DNA of 64,000 nucleotides from Lepas anatifera (lineage: Eukaryota; Arthropoda; Thecostraca; Lepadidae): the NCBI GenBank assembly GCA_034440635.1, contig JAOTON010000325.1, positions 61,001 through 125,000 on the forward strand, in the 5' to 3' direction. Positions 1 to 10,444 of the stretch are shown in pieces; positions within the stretch are counted from its first letter, which is position 1; each line of letters starts with the position of its first letter. The notes beneath the pieces are model-generated. The model searched no databases. It saw nothing but the letters and a program-made list of their open reading frames with translations, and was not told where the DNA came from. The position numbers and the translations under genes are program-made.

Positions 1-3000
1 GGTGGGCTGCTGAGGTGACACAGCGTGATGACGACCGACAACGGGCCATGAGCTGCTAGTCCCACCGGTCTCTCTGGTTTCAATCCCCGGAAACGCCACG
101 GACTAGGCGGCAGTAGCATGACCAGTTATAATGAAGTTACAATGAAGCCATACGAAACAGCGATTGGGCTACTCACGGACCCATGTGAAAGTTGCTCCCC
201 ACAATTGGTGTCGTGAATTTACTCATTTTTGTTGCGGAGCTGGATTCTATATTTCCGAATTATCAGTGTATACCCTCGCTGCTGTCAATCCCACCAAAAA
301 TGTGGGTCAGACCGTTAGTTCGCCGTTCCTCTGCATGAGCGCATGACGACTGGCCGGCTCTTGCGGCGTGTTATGTGTGGTTAATTAGCGGCCTGCTGTT
401 TTGATAGCCGCGCTGCGTGCACGCGCTCCTTACATCAGCTGCTGGGCGTTAGCGCTTTCTCCGTCGCTGACTGGGATGTTGCGGCAGTGTTTGCCGCCCT
501 CAGCCGCCACTCCGGACATGCTAGGGTGGGCGTCGTGGACGCACGGACACCAGCACGAGAGTTAGTTAAGGGCTTTTTATAAGGCGTTCTGTGCAAGGCA
601 TCTTTGCCCGCCCCTAAAGTACTAGCACGAGAGAGGGAGCTGACCTTTAATATTAACGCGGGTCGCCGTCGCCGCTGCAGGGCTGAAAACGTATCAGGTT
701 CTCACAGCGCTGCATTTTCGTGACCACGATCAGTGAAGAGAGTGATGAGGTCTGTTGTGTATGTTGTGAGGCGGTATGACTGTGCCTGTGTCTGGCTGTG
801 GCCAGTTGCGGTGCTGCATTGTTGCTCGGCCCGCGGGCACGTGCTACGGTACCGGTTTGTGGTGCGGTACCTGCTGATGGGGCCGGCGTGCAGTACTGCG
901 TCAGCGCGGTGGCGGCGGGGTACCGGGACGAGGGCCGCCCCATGGCCCACGCTGCGCCCAGGGCCGCCACACGGCCCAAACCGCGCCATCGCTGACGTCC
1001 TCACTGCTGACGGTTAGCGGGGATGGTGGAGCTCCGGTGTATCCTCTCCGTGGCCTGACCCTGACCCTAATCAGAACTTCAAAATTATTGGTGATGTTTT
1101 GCGGTGTTGAGACCGACCCGAATGGGGAACCTGTCCCAGACCGCGGGGTTAGCCACAGGTCAGGTGTTCAGTGGCGCCGCCGTTTTGCGCTGCATAACGT
1201 CCTTCGGCCCGTCCGCGATCGTGCTTTCGTAAACTGCCGAAGCATTCCTCAAGGCAATCCGGCTAATTCATAGGCACTTGGCGGCGTGCCGCGGAGCAGG
1301 TGCGGTTTATGGAGCCGCGGCTTCCAATGACTATATCGCTGCCACGGCCGTGTTATAGCCGGCCAACGGTTATGGAGATCGACGTTAAAGCGCTGCTAAC
1401 GACGGGTTGGGCGGTTGGGCCGTGTTTCAGATCGCTGCTCAGATGACCTCCAGTCTGTTTGCTCGAGTAGAGATAATGTTCTACTAGAGTGAACATTCCG
1501 CTCGTGATCGGGTCTGCGGACCACCGAGCGAGAGCAAACTAGTTTAGGTGGTATCTCAGCCGGTACCAATCGACGCAAAGGTGTTGCCGGAATCAGTTAC
1601 CTCACTGGGACCCCGGGGCGACGTTGAATCACTATCATTAGTGAATTTATCTCGATTTCAAAGATTTAATAACTGAGCGCCGCGGCCGGGTTCTTGGTCG
1701 GCGTTCGTGCCGGTCCCCGAGGCCGTTGCTGCACCAGAAGCTGCCACCGAGGCCCCCGAGTGCTACCGCCGAGGCCCCTGAGTGCTACCATCCAGGGCTC
1801 GCTCTCAGCAGCGGCTCGTATTTCGCCACCGTGTCGCCGGCCGGGTGCGCGTCACCGAGTCCAATCTCCGGTCCGCCCACCGCCAATAGCTGTCGTCGGC
1901 GACACCTAGGGCGCTCTCACGCCGTGCCCGGCGCCCGTCCGTAGTGTCGTGCCTCTCCGTTAACCGTGGCGGCGGCAGGCCTGCAATGTTCTCACACGTG
2001 CGCCGGGGGTGGCGGGCGCGCCGTGCCGGCCGAGTTCTGCCCGGCGGCCTCCGGAGGCCTCGGTGTGATGCTGACGACACCGCCGAGCCGTGGGCCGCGA
2101 AAGCTGGATGCGTTGGTTTGTTGGCGCGGGACAGGTTAATTGCAAAAGCGTGGCGCATCATGCTAAATACTTCGACAACGCGCAGCTTAATTAAGCGTGA
2201 TGGAATTGAGGCGATCTGGGTTTGGCGGGAACAGATGCCGTACTTGTCGTCACTGCCAGAGCCAATCAGCTCCCACGCACACGCACGGGCACCGCCTGCC
2301 ACCGGCAGCCGGTGTGGGAGCCGTCTCGGGGTGGAGCCGCCCACCCAGCCGGCACACTGAACACCTGCACCTGATATCTGACCGCACACACCAGCCACCT
2401 GACTCAACAAACGGTGCTGTCTGCTGCCGGCCCTGGCTAGCTGGCCGGAGCCGCACCGACTCCGCTTCAGCTGTTCCAGCAGGTGTGTTGACTGACGGCC
2501 GAATGTGTAGCGGCTGCAGCATGTGGACCCCAGCCGCTGTGTGCGATGTCTCTGACGCCGTTCAGCAGTAAACCTGTCGCTGCGGCCTCCCGTCACGCCC
2601 ACGCTGCCGATGTTTTTACGCCGTCGTCTGCGGTTTATGGGAGGTGTTGGCGGCCGGCGGGGGGCCGCCCTAGCCGTCACCCGCCCAGCGGGAGATGCAC
2701 TGAAGCGATCGGAGTTTCAGCTCTGACTAAACAGAGAACTGAACAGACTCCAGTTTCAGATGTGCTGGAGAGAACAAAACGAACAGGTCAGAATAGATCA
2801 CCACGGTGTGTCGACTCTGCTCTCGGAATGAGATAAACCGGTAGCCCTTTGTCACAGCTTTCTTCCTCGGTAGCTGCCCGGCCGTCAGTCCGGCACGTAT
2901 GGAGCATGCATTAGCGGCCATGCAGGCGCCGGCGGTGATCTCGATAGTCCCTGCTGGGGCCGACGCCGACTCGCGTGTCCGTCCGTGTCCGTATTTGGCG

Positions 3001-3078
3001 GTGGTGAGTGACATCTGCGGCCTGCCGCGCCGGTAACCGGCAGTGGGTACGTCACGCGGCTGACACAGCCGCAGCAGG

Positions 3079-3081
<3 letters not shown>

Positions 3082-3138
<57 letters not shown>
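3082..3138. repeat. (GA)n microsatellite
   Basis: An almost perfect GA run of about 57 bp with one AAA interruption near 3125. It sits about 450 bp before the candidate start codon of the short dystrophin isoform. In insects GA runs are bound by GAGA-factor-type proteins at promoters; whether that applies here is inference. Confidence 0.9.
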
Positions 3139-3140
3139 CC

Positions 3141-3589
3141 GCAGATAGCATCGGGACGGCCGGAGATGGGTGGCGGCCGCCGAGTGTCGGCACGCACAAA
3201 CACGCGCCATCGCGGCCGCTGTCGTCTGACCCGGCGGCAGCAGCGGGTCAGGCAGGCCGCGCGGTCCCCGCCGCTGCCGCAGCCGCCGCCGCCTCCGCCA
3301 GTCTGGTCCCGAGCGGCGCGCTGCCAACACGGCCCGGCAGCTCGCGCGGACAAGACCAGTGAAAGCGTGTGTACGCGCTGCGGGCTGGATCCGAGTGCGA
3401 CCGTGACCTCAGGTTGTGGAGGTGATTTACGGAGCGCCGCCGGCGGGCTCTGCTCCTTAATCAGCGGTGGACGCGTGCGGAGGATGTGTGGTAACCGGTG
3501 ATGCCTCGGGCCGCGGTGACCTGTGACCGGAGGCGGTGACCTGGTCTGCGGTGCCGGGATCGTGCGGCGCCGGTGTCGGAGATGTGACG
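3141..3589 (+). promoter_or_regulatory. candidate internal promoter / 5' UTR of short dystrophin
   Basis: A CpG-rich segment between the GA run and the ATG at 3590. It is proposed as promoter plus 5' UTR only by position, because the exon that follows begins with a good start context and has no recognisable acceptor feeding an upstream reading frame. I found no TATA box that I would defend. A transcription start was not located. Confidence 0.3.
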
Positions 3590-4285
3590 ATGGAGGCGGC
3601 AGGGGCGGCGCGGCCGGCGCGACCCACCAGTCTCGCGGTGCCATCGCGGCTGCAGCTGTCCCTGCCGCCCTCCCTGCCGCCGCCGCCGACGCTGGCCAGT
3701 ATCGCCGAGGATGAGACGTCCCCGGACTCTGGCGGCAGCGGCAGCGGAGACGGACCTGGCCCGACCTGGAGGGGTCGCTCTCCTATCCGGCTATCGGAGC
3801 TGCACTCGCCCACCGGCGCCTGCTCCGTGCTGGTCTTCCCCTGGTCCCGCAGCGAGTCCGGCTCGCCGTCGCCGCTGGCGCAGCTCGGCCCGCTGGGACA
3901 CTCGCTGGGCACGCTGAACGGGTACGCCGAGCTGGCGCCGGCCGAGTCGCGGCCTCCGCGGTCTCCCCTGCTGATGACGCTGCGACGGCGGCTGCCGCGT
4001 CGTTCTCCGGAGCCGCCGCCGCCCTCGCCAGCCGGCCAGAACGGCTGGGAGGCCTCCCCGGTACTGGCGCGTGCCTGGCCAGATTCGCCGCTGCTGCCGC
4101 GCTGCTCCTGGGATGTGTCGGCAACGTCGCCCCGACCGTGGGAATCGCCGCATCTTAGCAGGCACTCCTGGCAGCTGTCTCTGCCGCGAGGTGCCGCCAC
4201 CTGCGTCAACGGCACGTCACCAGCGGCGCTGCCCTCTCCCACCGGCTCCCTGCCGCGACACGCCGACACCTTCTGGGTCCGAGAG
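3590..4285 (+). CDS. dystrophin candidate first exon, isoform-specific N-terminus
   Basis: This segment encodes 232 residues, from an ATG with A at -3 and G at +4 to a GAG|GTGGGC donor at 4285/4286. It ends in phase 0, which matches the phase-0 acceptor of the next recognised exon at 17487. The protein is Pro/Ser/Leu/Arg-rich and opens MEAAGAARPARPTSLAVPSR. It contains an acidic stretch (ASIAEDETSPDSGG) and closes with PRHADTFWVRE. I see no domain, signal peptide or membrane segment. Insect dystrophin genes make short isoforms from internal promoters with unique first exons, and this fits that plan. The frame is open 54 nt further upstream only from a GTG, so the ATG is preferred. The alternatives are a coding exon of another isoform or a chance GC-rich open frame; the matching phase and length arithmetic argue against chance. 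Confidence 0.7.
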
Positions 4286-4290
4286 GTGGG

Positions 4291-4336
4291 CCACACGCAC
4301 GCACGCACGCACGCGCCGGCACGTACGCACGCACGG
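4291..4336. repeat. (CACG)n microsatellite after the first donor
   Basis: A short CACG tetranucleotide run with one interruption, starting 6 nt after the donor of the first exon. It is ordinary intronic simple sequence. Confidence 0.8.
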
Positions 4337-4654
4337 CGTGCCTGTTTGTATGTGCATTGTATGTGTAATGGGTGTTTGGCGGTTGACGTCGGTGCTGAGC
4401 CAGCCCGCATCGTGAGGCGACTGTATTTTTAGTGGGCGATGACAAACGGCTCTGTCCTGGGTGCGATGTGGTGGTCTGTCTGTGTTTGTATGCACAGCTG
4501 GGCCAGTCATGAATCTTGTCATGGTTACCGCGGCGAAAAGACGTTGAGATTGGCCCGGCGCCGGTAGCTATCCTTGAAAATGCACTGCAAACACAGCCAT
4601 CAATCAAGGTTTGGCTGGTGTGTTGCATTTACTCAGAGCGGAGTCACCTGCAGG

Positions 4655-5420
4655 TGGCTCGGGTGGCCCCTCAGACAGCAGCGGCGGGGGTGGCCCCTCA
4701 GACAGCAGCGGCGGGGGTGGCCCCTCAGACAGCAGCGGCTGGGGTGGCCCCTCAGACAGCAGCGGCGGGGGTGGCCCCTCAGACAGCAGCGGCTGGGGTG
4801 GGCCCTCAGACAGCAGCGGCTGGGGTGGCCCCTCAGACAGCAGTGTTTCGGGCGGGCCCTCAGACAGCAGCGGCTGGGGTGGCCCCTCAGACAGCAGTGT
4901 TTCGGGCGGGCCCTCAGACAGCAGCGGCTGGGATGGCCCCTCAGACAGCAGTGTTTCGGGCGGGCCCTCAGACAGCAACGGTGGGGGTGGCCCCTCAGAC
5001 AGCAGCGGCTGGGGTGGCCCCTCAGACAGCAGCGGCGGGGGTGGCCCCTCAGGCAGCAGCGGCTGGGGGGCCCCTCAGACAGCAGCGGCTGGGGTGGCCC
5101 CTCAGACAGCAGTGTTTCGGGCGGGCCCTCAGACAGCAGCGGCTGGGGTGGGCCCTCAGACAGCAACGGCGGGGGTGGCCCCTCAGACAGCAGCGGCTGG
5201 GGTGGCCCCTCAGACAGTAGCGGCGGGGGTGGCCCCTCAGACAGCAGCGGCTGGGGGGCCCCTCAGACAGCAGCGGCTGTGGTGGCCCCTCAGACAGCAG
5301 TGTTTCGGGCGGGCCCTCAGACAGCAGCGGCTGGGGTGGGCCCTCAGACAGCAACGGCGGGGGTGGCCCCTCAGACAGCAGCGGCGGGGGTGGCCCCTCA
5401 GACAGCAGCGGCGGGGGTGG
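4655..5420. repeat. 27-bp GC-rich minisatellite
   Basis: About 28 tandem copies of a 27-bp unit with core GGGGTGGCCCCTCAGACAGC, followed by AGCGGCT or a variant. Two variants, one with AGCGGC and one with AGTGTTTCGGGC, alternate in part and produce a 54-bp superunit. Because 27 is a multiple of three and stops are rare, several frames stay open for 100-300 codons. These are not genes. It lies in the first intron of the short dystrophin transcript. Confidence 0.95.
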
Positions 5421-5492
5421 TCGTCTGACCGGTATCGCAGGGTGGAGGGGCCGTCATCTCTCGCGCCGCGTTCCGCTGAGCCAGTCATGCAA

Positions 5493-6415
5493 GCACCGTC
5501 CCGGTCGGATGCGACACTGCTCCCCCCTACCCTCCGATCGGATGTGACACTGCTCCGCCCCGGTCGGATGTGACACTGTTTCGCCCCAGTCGGATTGACA
5601 CTGCTCCGCCCCGGTCGGATGTGACAATGCTCCTCCCCGATCCGATTTGGCACTGCGCCCCCATGGTCGGATGTGACACTGCTCCTCCCCGATCCGATTT
5701 GGCACTGCGCCCCCATGGTCGGGTGTGTCTCTGCTCCGTCCCGGTCGGATGTGGCACTGCTCCTCTCTGGTCGGATGTGACACTGCTCCGCCCCCGTCGA
5801 ATGTGTCTCTGCTCCGTCCCGGTCGGATGTGACACTGCTCCGCCCCGGTCGGATGTGGCACTGCTCCGCCCCAGTTGGATGTGGCGCTGCTCCGCCCCGG
5901 TCGGATGTGACACTGCTCCGCTCTGGTCGGATGTGGCACTGCTCCGCCCCGGTCGGATGTGACACTGCTCCGCTCTGGTCGGATGTGACACTGCTCCGCC
6001 CCGGTCGGATGTGACACTGCTTCGCTCTGGTCGGATGTGGCACTGCTCCGCCCCGGTCGGATGTGACACTGCTCCGCTCTGGTCGGATGTGGCACTGCTC
6101 CGCCCCGGTCGGATGTGACACTGCTCCGCTCTGGTCGGATGTGACACTGCTCCGTCCCGGTCGGATGTGGCACTGCTCCTCTCTGGTCGGATGTGACACT
6201 GCTCCGCCCCCGTCGGATGTGTCTCTGCTCCGTCCCGGTCGGATGTGACACTGCTCCGCCCCGGTCGGATGTGGCACTGCTCCGCCCCAGTTGGATGTGG
6301 CACTGCTCCGCCCCGGTCGGATGTGACACTGCTCCGCTCTGGTCGGATGTGACACTGCTCCGCCCCGGTCGGATGTGACACTGCTCCGCTCTGGTCGGGT
6401 GTGTCTCTGCTCCGC
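5493..6415. repeat. 26-bp GC-rich minisatellite
   Basis: About 35 copies of a 26-bp unit with core GGATGTGACACTGCTCCGCC, in two main variants (CCGCCCCGGTC and CCGCTCTGGTC). The unit is unrelated to the adjacent 27-bp array and is separated from it by about 70 bp. Long open frames on both strands here are products of the repeat. One further diverged unit (TGTGACACTGCACCCGTCTGG) lies at 7647-7667, beyond an inserted element. Element B1 therefore landed near the edge of this array. Confidence 0.95.
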
Positions 6416-6441
6416 TCCCGACCCCCGGCGACTCGCAGCTG

Positions 6442-7646
6442 TTAAAGGGAGATACGCGAAAGAATTATTATTGTGGTTTCTCGCTATTTGAAAAATCCTG
6501 ATTACGAAACTTTCAATTATTTTTGTATCTTCGACAAAATTTTGGGAGCCCACTCACTTATTATCGAAATAGGTTAAAGGGAATGTGGCACCTTGGTCGA
6601 ATCCTGGAATTTAGTGTAATTAGGCGTACTTTTAGTCAAAAATAATGAAACCACTCTTGATTTCTCAGAAAAATGTACAATAAGCTCAATATTTGGTTTT
6701 TAAAAATACTCCTCTAGAAAAAGAAATAAATATCAGACTGTGGGTGATGCCACGATCTGGCAACCACTACCATACTTGAAACGCTTCAAGGGCTTCGATT
6801 GGCTGATGCTCATCGTGACGTCAGCATATGTCGTCACACCAGTAGCTCACAACAATGGCCGCCGGCGACGGGGGGCTGAGGGGGCTGGTGTCAGGTAGGT
6901 TTTAGCTTTTTTCTACGGAAATATCGAGTTCCAAGACAAATGAAATATGGCTATCTCAGTTAAAATCACGCTGTGAAGGTGCCACATTCCCTTTAACAGT
7001 TCCGATAAAATGCTGAAACCTTCACCCATCACTTACTTTTCGAAAACTATTTAAAGTTGAAAAGTAATGTTTTTTTGTAACAAAAATGTCTGTTCTCCTG
7101 TATTTGTATTTGAATAATTTTACAAGGCCTTTAAAAAAATACAAAATTAATTAGTTTGCCCTAAAAACGAAAAAAAACATAATTACTCAAGTCTTCAGCC
7201 GTTTCGTACCTCGGGTCTTGTGTCGTCTTCTGCTTCAACCCCAGGATGACGAAGCTTTTGCGTCAGAAAGGTCACGTGACCCTCTATGAGGTGGCTGTAC
7301 GTTCTGATTGGTCAATTGTGGTTTCTTAGAAGTCCCATATTTATGTTTTAATATTGTTTTTGGCTGTATATTTTTTAAATAACTTTGTTTAATAGTTTTA
7401 AACTTTCAAGTCACTGCTTAGGAAAAATGGGACCAGTTTTTTAGAGAATTTGATAGCCTTAGCCGGGGGCACGTCATTTACATCGATAAGGGGTGTACCG
7501 GTAAAGTCCTCTAGAAATGTTGACTTTGAGAGCAACTTTAGGCATTTGCAGGCCGAATTCGCAAAAATGAGAATAGGACTTCTGAAACAACTTTTTGTGA
7601 CCTTTTCATCTAGCCAATACAATTTTTTTCGCGTACCTCCCTTTAA
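6442..7646. mobile_element. element B1, TTAA-flanked non-autonomous transposon
   Basis: The element is bounded by TTAAAGGGAGATACGCG on the left and the inverted CGCGTACCTCCCTTTAA on the right, with TTAA at both ends. It carries no transposase. Related sequence recurs at 48960-49137, 59988-60625 and 60622-60940. Element A1 is inserted inside it at another TTAA. TTAA target duplication is the hallmark of the piggyBac superfamily; that assignment is an inference from the target site alone. Confidence 0.8.
6574..6996 (+). mobile_element. element A1, TTAA-flanked MITE nested in B1
   Basis: The ends are inverted: TTAAAGGGAATGTGGCACCT and AGGTGCCACATTCCCTTTAA. The uninterrupted site is visible in another B copy near 60484-60506, where the sequence runs straight through a single TTAA, so this is a real TTAA insertion. 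In the middle (about 6797-6895) is a cassette that looks like a gene start: an inverted CCAAT box (ATTGG), a consensus CRE (TGACGTCA), ACAACAATGG around an ATG, and CAG|GTAGGT resembling a donor. A second copy is at 31985-32441. Confidence 0.85.
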
Positions 7647-7969
7647 TGTGACACTGCACCCGTCTGGCGTAAATTTAAGGGCACTGGCGGTGAGGTCGGA
7701 AGTTAGATGTGTGTTTTATTAAATCAGTTGGGGGATGTTTCTCGATAAGATAAGAAGCAAACCTGTAGGATCATGTGGGATTTTTCTACATTGTCCAAGA
7801 TTTTTTTAACCGGTAAATGCAGAGAAAACTAATGAGAGAATCGATAGCCCAACCGTTGGGGCTGAAAATATAGGCAGAAGGACCTTCATGGTGTCCTGTT
7901 TCAATTGGGGCTCGATTAAAATAGGTCTGAAGACTATACCCTCGTGAGTTCGTGCTGGACGCATGAAGA
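7647..7969. other. intron, no further structure seen
   Basis: Intronic sequence between element B1 and a small C-type element. It begins with one degenerate unit of the 26-bp minisatellite; nothing else is recognised. Confidence 0.6.
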
Positions 7970-8124
7970 CATAGGCGGATCCAGAATTTATTTTCGGAGG
8001 AGAGTTGGAACATGGTCGGAAGGAGACTCCATCTGAACCAGGGCTACAAATCCTATCGCGGGGCGCCGAGGCCCGATCGGGCGCAAAAGCCCGCTTATGC
8101 CCGTGCCCCCTGGATCCGCTTATG
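7970..8124. mobile_element. element C copy, small hAT-like MITE
   Basis: It starts CATAGGCGGATCCAG and ends with the inverted CTGGATCCGCTTATG. The flanking octamers CATGAAGA and CTTGAAGG match at 6 of 8 positions, consistent with an old 8-bp target duplication. The family recurs at 38217, 38548, 45935 and 62921. Confidence 0.65.
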
Positions 8125-8952
8125 CTTGAAGGTCTGTGATGGGCCAAGTTCGATGTTGCGATGTGAGACCTTCAGTGGAGATGATAACAAGGCTAGTTCT
8201 CCGATGACACATTTGGGTCAACCTCTGATCACAAGTAGCCACATCCCATCAAGCTTAGGATTGGGATAAGGCCAGTGCCCCAGCCTGGATTGAATGGTGT
8301 CATCATGTGCGGAAGGCACGGAACAGGGCGATGCTGATCGCGTGCACAGTGATGTTTTGTGATGATCTAATTCAACCAGTTAAAGCTACTTTTCCTGCCG
8401 CTGTCAAGTAGTGCAGCATGAGTGTTGTGCCTTCCATTGCTTATTTTTCGAGGAGATAATTAAACGGATTTAAAAATTAGCATGATTGAATTCAATGGAT
8501 TTAAGAATTGATCGTTCAGGCTTCGAATTCAACTATTGTTCATCGGTTTTCCTTGTGTTCTTTATTGATTTCATTTCTGAGTATTACCTAGTGGCGAATA
8601 CTTCTCGGCGTTGACTTCCTTTGGTTGAGACCGAGAAAGCACAGGCGTCGCTGCTATTTCCTCTCAAACAAGTGTGATGGGCACATATAGCCTCATTAAC
8701 TGACGTGTCCTAAAACCCCAATCATCATCAAACAGGTGTGAGGGTAATTAGCTGTCTTTTGCGTCATCCCCGTACTTCTCTGAGTGTTCTTGATAGCGTG
8801 GGTTTCATCTCGTGTGCTGACTTCAACGAGATGATACGTTGGTGGCTGAGTCACGACTGCACAGAGGTACGATAAATCCTCTTTCAACACGCAGGCGGCG
8901 CCCTTAGCCACAGCCTGCAGATCAACTCCGCCTCCGCTACGTAGGTAAGAGC
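8125..8952. other. intron, nothing recognised
   Basis: Sequence between two mobile elements inside the first intron of the short dystrophin transcript. I see no exon, RNA gene or repeat here. Confidence 0.5.
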
Positions 8953-10444
8953 CAGGGGCGTATCCAAAATGATGGCGGCTGGGACGTCCCCCATCGTGAG
9001 AATACGAAGCCCCCCCCCTCCCAGCCTTGACACGAGCCGCGTTTCGCGCGGCCCGCCCGAATTATGTTCTGTGTCTAACTGTGGAACTTCAAACAAGACA
9101 GTGCCTTCTTAAGCCCTCTCTATCACTCCATTCTGTGACAAGCAGGGCCCTTTGGAGCACTGGGAGCCCGCGCCCCCCGTTAACAGTAGGGTCCGCTCTG
9201 GTCAGCTGGGCCCTCTTAAACCGAAAAAGCCACAATGGGCAGCGGGACTTGGGCAGCAGGGCCAGTGCAACTCGCAGGCCGTCAGGGATCTGTCTTTAGC
9301 CATCAGGGCCCTGTATGAACAGCTGAGTCCCTTTTCATTGAGTAGGTCATGTGGCTAGAAGGGGCCTTTTTGGTCAATGGACCCACTCTAACTTCCAGGA
9401 CCCTATTACACTAAAAACGCCTCTGAACTAGTAGGACCGGCTGTTTTCCGCAGGGCTCTATCGTCAGCAAGGCCCTGTATGGTCAGCTGGGCCCTCTACA
9501 AAGGCGTAGCCAAGGAGAGGCGGCTGGGGCTGCGCCCCTCCTGAGGATCCGGAATGCCCTCTCGAAGACACGCGCCCCGACCGGACTATACTCTGTGGTC
9601 CGCCGTGGAACTTCATGTCAGGGCCCTCTCAAGCCATCTCCAGCTTTCCATTCTGTGACAAGCAGGGCCATCCTGACTATTGGAACCCTCTGAAAAAGAT
9701 GGTTCTCTGAACCACTGTGGCCCCAGGGCCCCTCTGCTCAGTTGGGCCCTCCTTAACCGATAAATCCACTATGGTCAGCAGAGCTCTTTGGACAGCAGGG
9801 CCCAGTGCGGCTCGCAGGGCCAGCTATAGCTATCAGGGCTCTGTCTGTCCAGCTGGATCCTCTTTAATGAGAAGGTCACTGTGGCTAGCAGGGACTGTTT
9901 AGCCTGCATAGACTTGATATTAGGCTCTCTAGAGTCAGAATGGCCCTCTCTGACCAGTTGGGCCGTGGGTTAGCTGAGCTCTCTTTGTCCGACCGTAAAT
10001 AGCATTTTGACGTCCGTTGGGAAGGAACCGTGTGAAGGTGAAAGAAGTTCTTAGAAAAGCTGTTAGTTGGCCTATCTCCTTGAATCCTGAATGCGTAATA
10101 TAGCAAAACATGGGTATTATATATTCGAGCACAGCCATTCTCCAGAATCTTCATGAAGGCTCTACCTACAATCTACCTACAATCATGCTCCTCGGTGCAG
10201 CACTCTGAAAAAATGTATTGGCATGGCACAGTTCACAGGCGCCTTGAGTTTAAATCTTCTTTTTGGGAATAGCTGATGTGAAAATTTGATTTACGGAACT
10301 AGCCTGATATTGACAGTTGCTGCCTCTGCCGCTCAACGTTGTTTTTCTCACCAACATTATTTGGTTCCAGAGGGGCCCTTTTGACGCTCTCGCAGGGGCT
10401 CATGCTGACGCCCCCCTCTTAGCTAAATCCTGGCTACGCCCCAG
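8953..10444. mobile_element. element I, hAT-like non-autonomous transposon
   Basis: The ends are CAGGGGCGTATCCA and the inverted TGGCTACGCCCCAG. The flanking octamers GTAAGAGC and GTAAGGAC match at 6 of 8 positions. The interior is a degenerate array of GGGCCCT-containing units of about 60 bp (for example, GTCAGCTGGGCCCTCT). A longer internal duplication also shows the shared phrase CATTCTGTGACAAGCAGGGC near 9130 and 9650. I find no transposase. Confidence 0.6.

Larger units (their letters stand above)
1..3589. other. GC/CpG-rich upstream region, no gene recognised
   Basis: This stretch lies before the first dystrophin exon that I can support. It is rich in CpG, especially after about 1.7 kb. 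The long open frames in it lack conserved wording, splice-site logic and domain motifs, and several overlap on both strands, as expected of GC-rich DNA with few stop codons. It may be a large intron of a longer dystrophin transcript plus the promoter of the short form. Apart from a GA repeat near 3.1 kb I see no structured feature. Confidence 0.5.

Noticed and set aside
1805..3644. Large open frames on the - strand (about 290-305 codons)
   Set aside because: GC-rich DNA with few stops. The frames overlap on both strands, run through the GA repeat and show no recognisable domain.
3457..4410. 317-codon open frame antisense to the first dystrophin exon
   Set aside because: A shadow of the + strand exon. 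The sense frame has a start context, a donor and the correct phase.
4516..5573. Long Gly/Ser/Pro and Leu-Arg-Gln repeat proteins on both strands
   Set aside because: They are translations of the 27-bp minisatellite. All frames are open because the unit is a multiple of three and lacks stops; no splice or start context supports them.
5237..6553. Repeat proteins with SHPTGAEQCHIRPGRS-type units
   Set aside because: Products of the 26-bp minisatellite read in three frames of the - strand. Not conserved and without coding signals.
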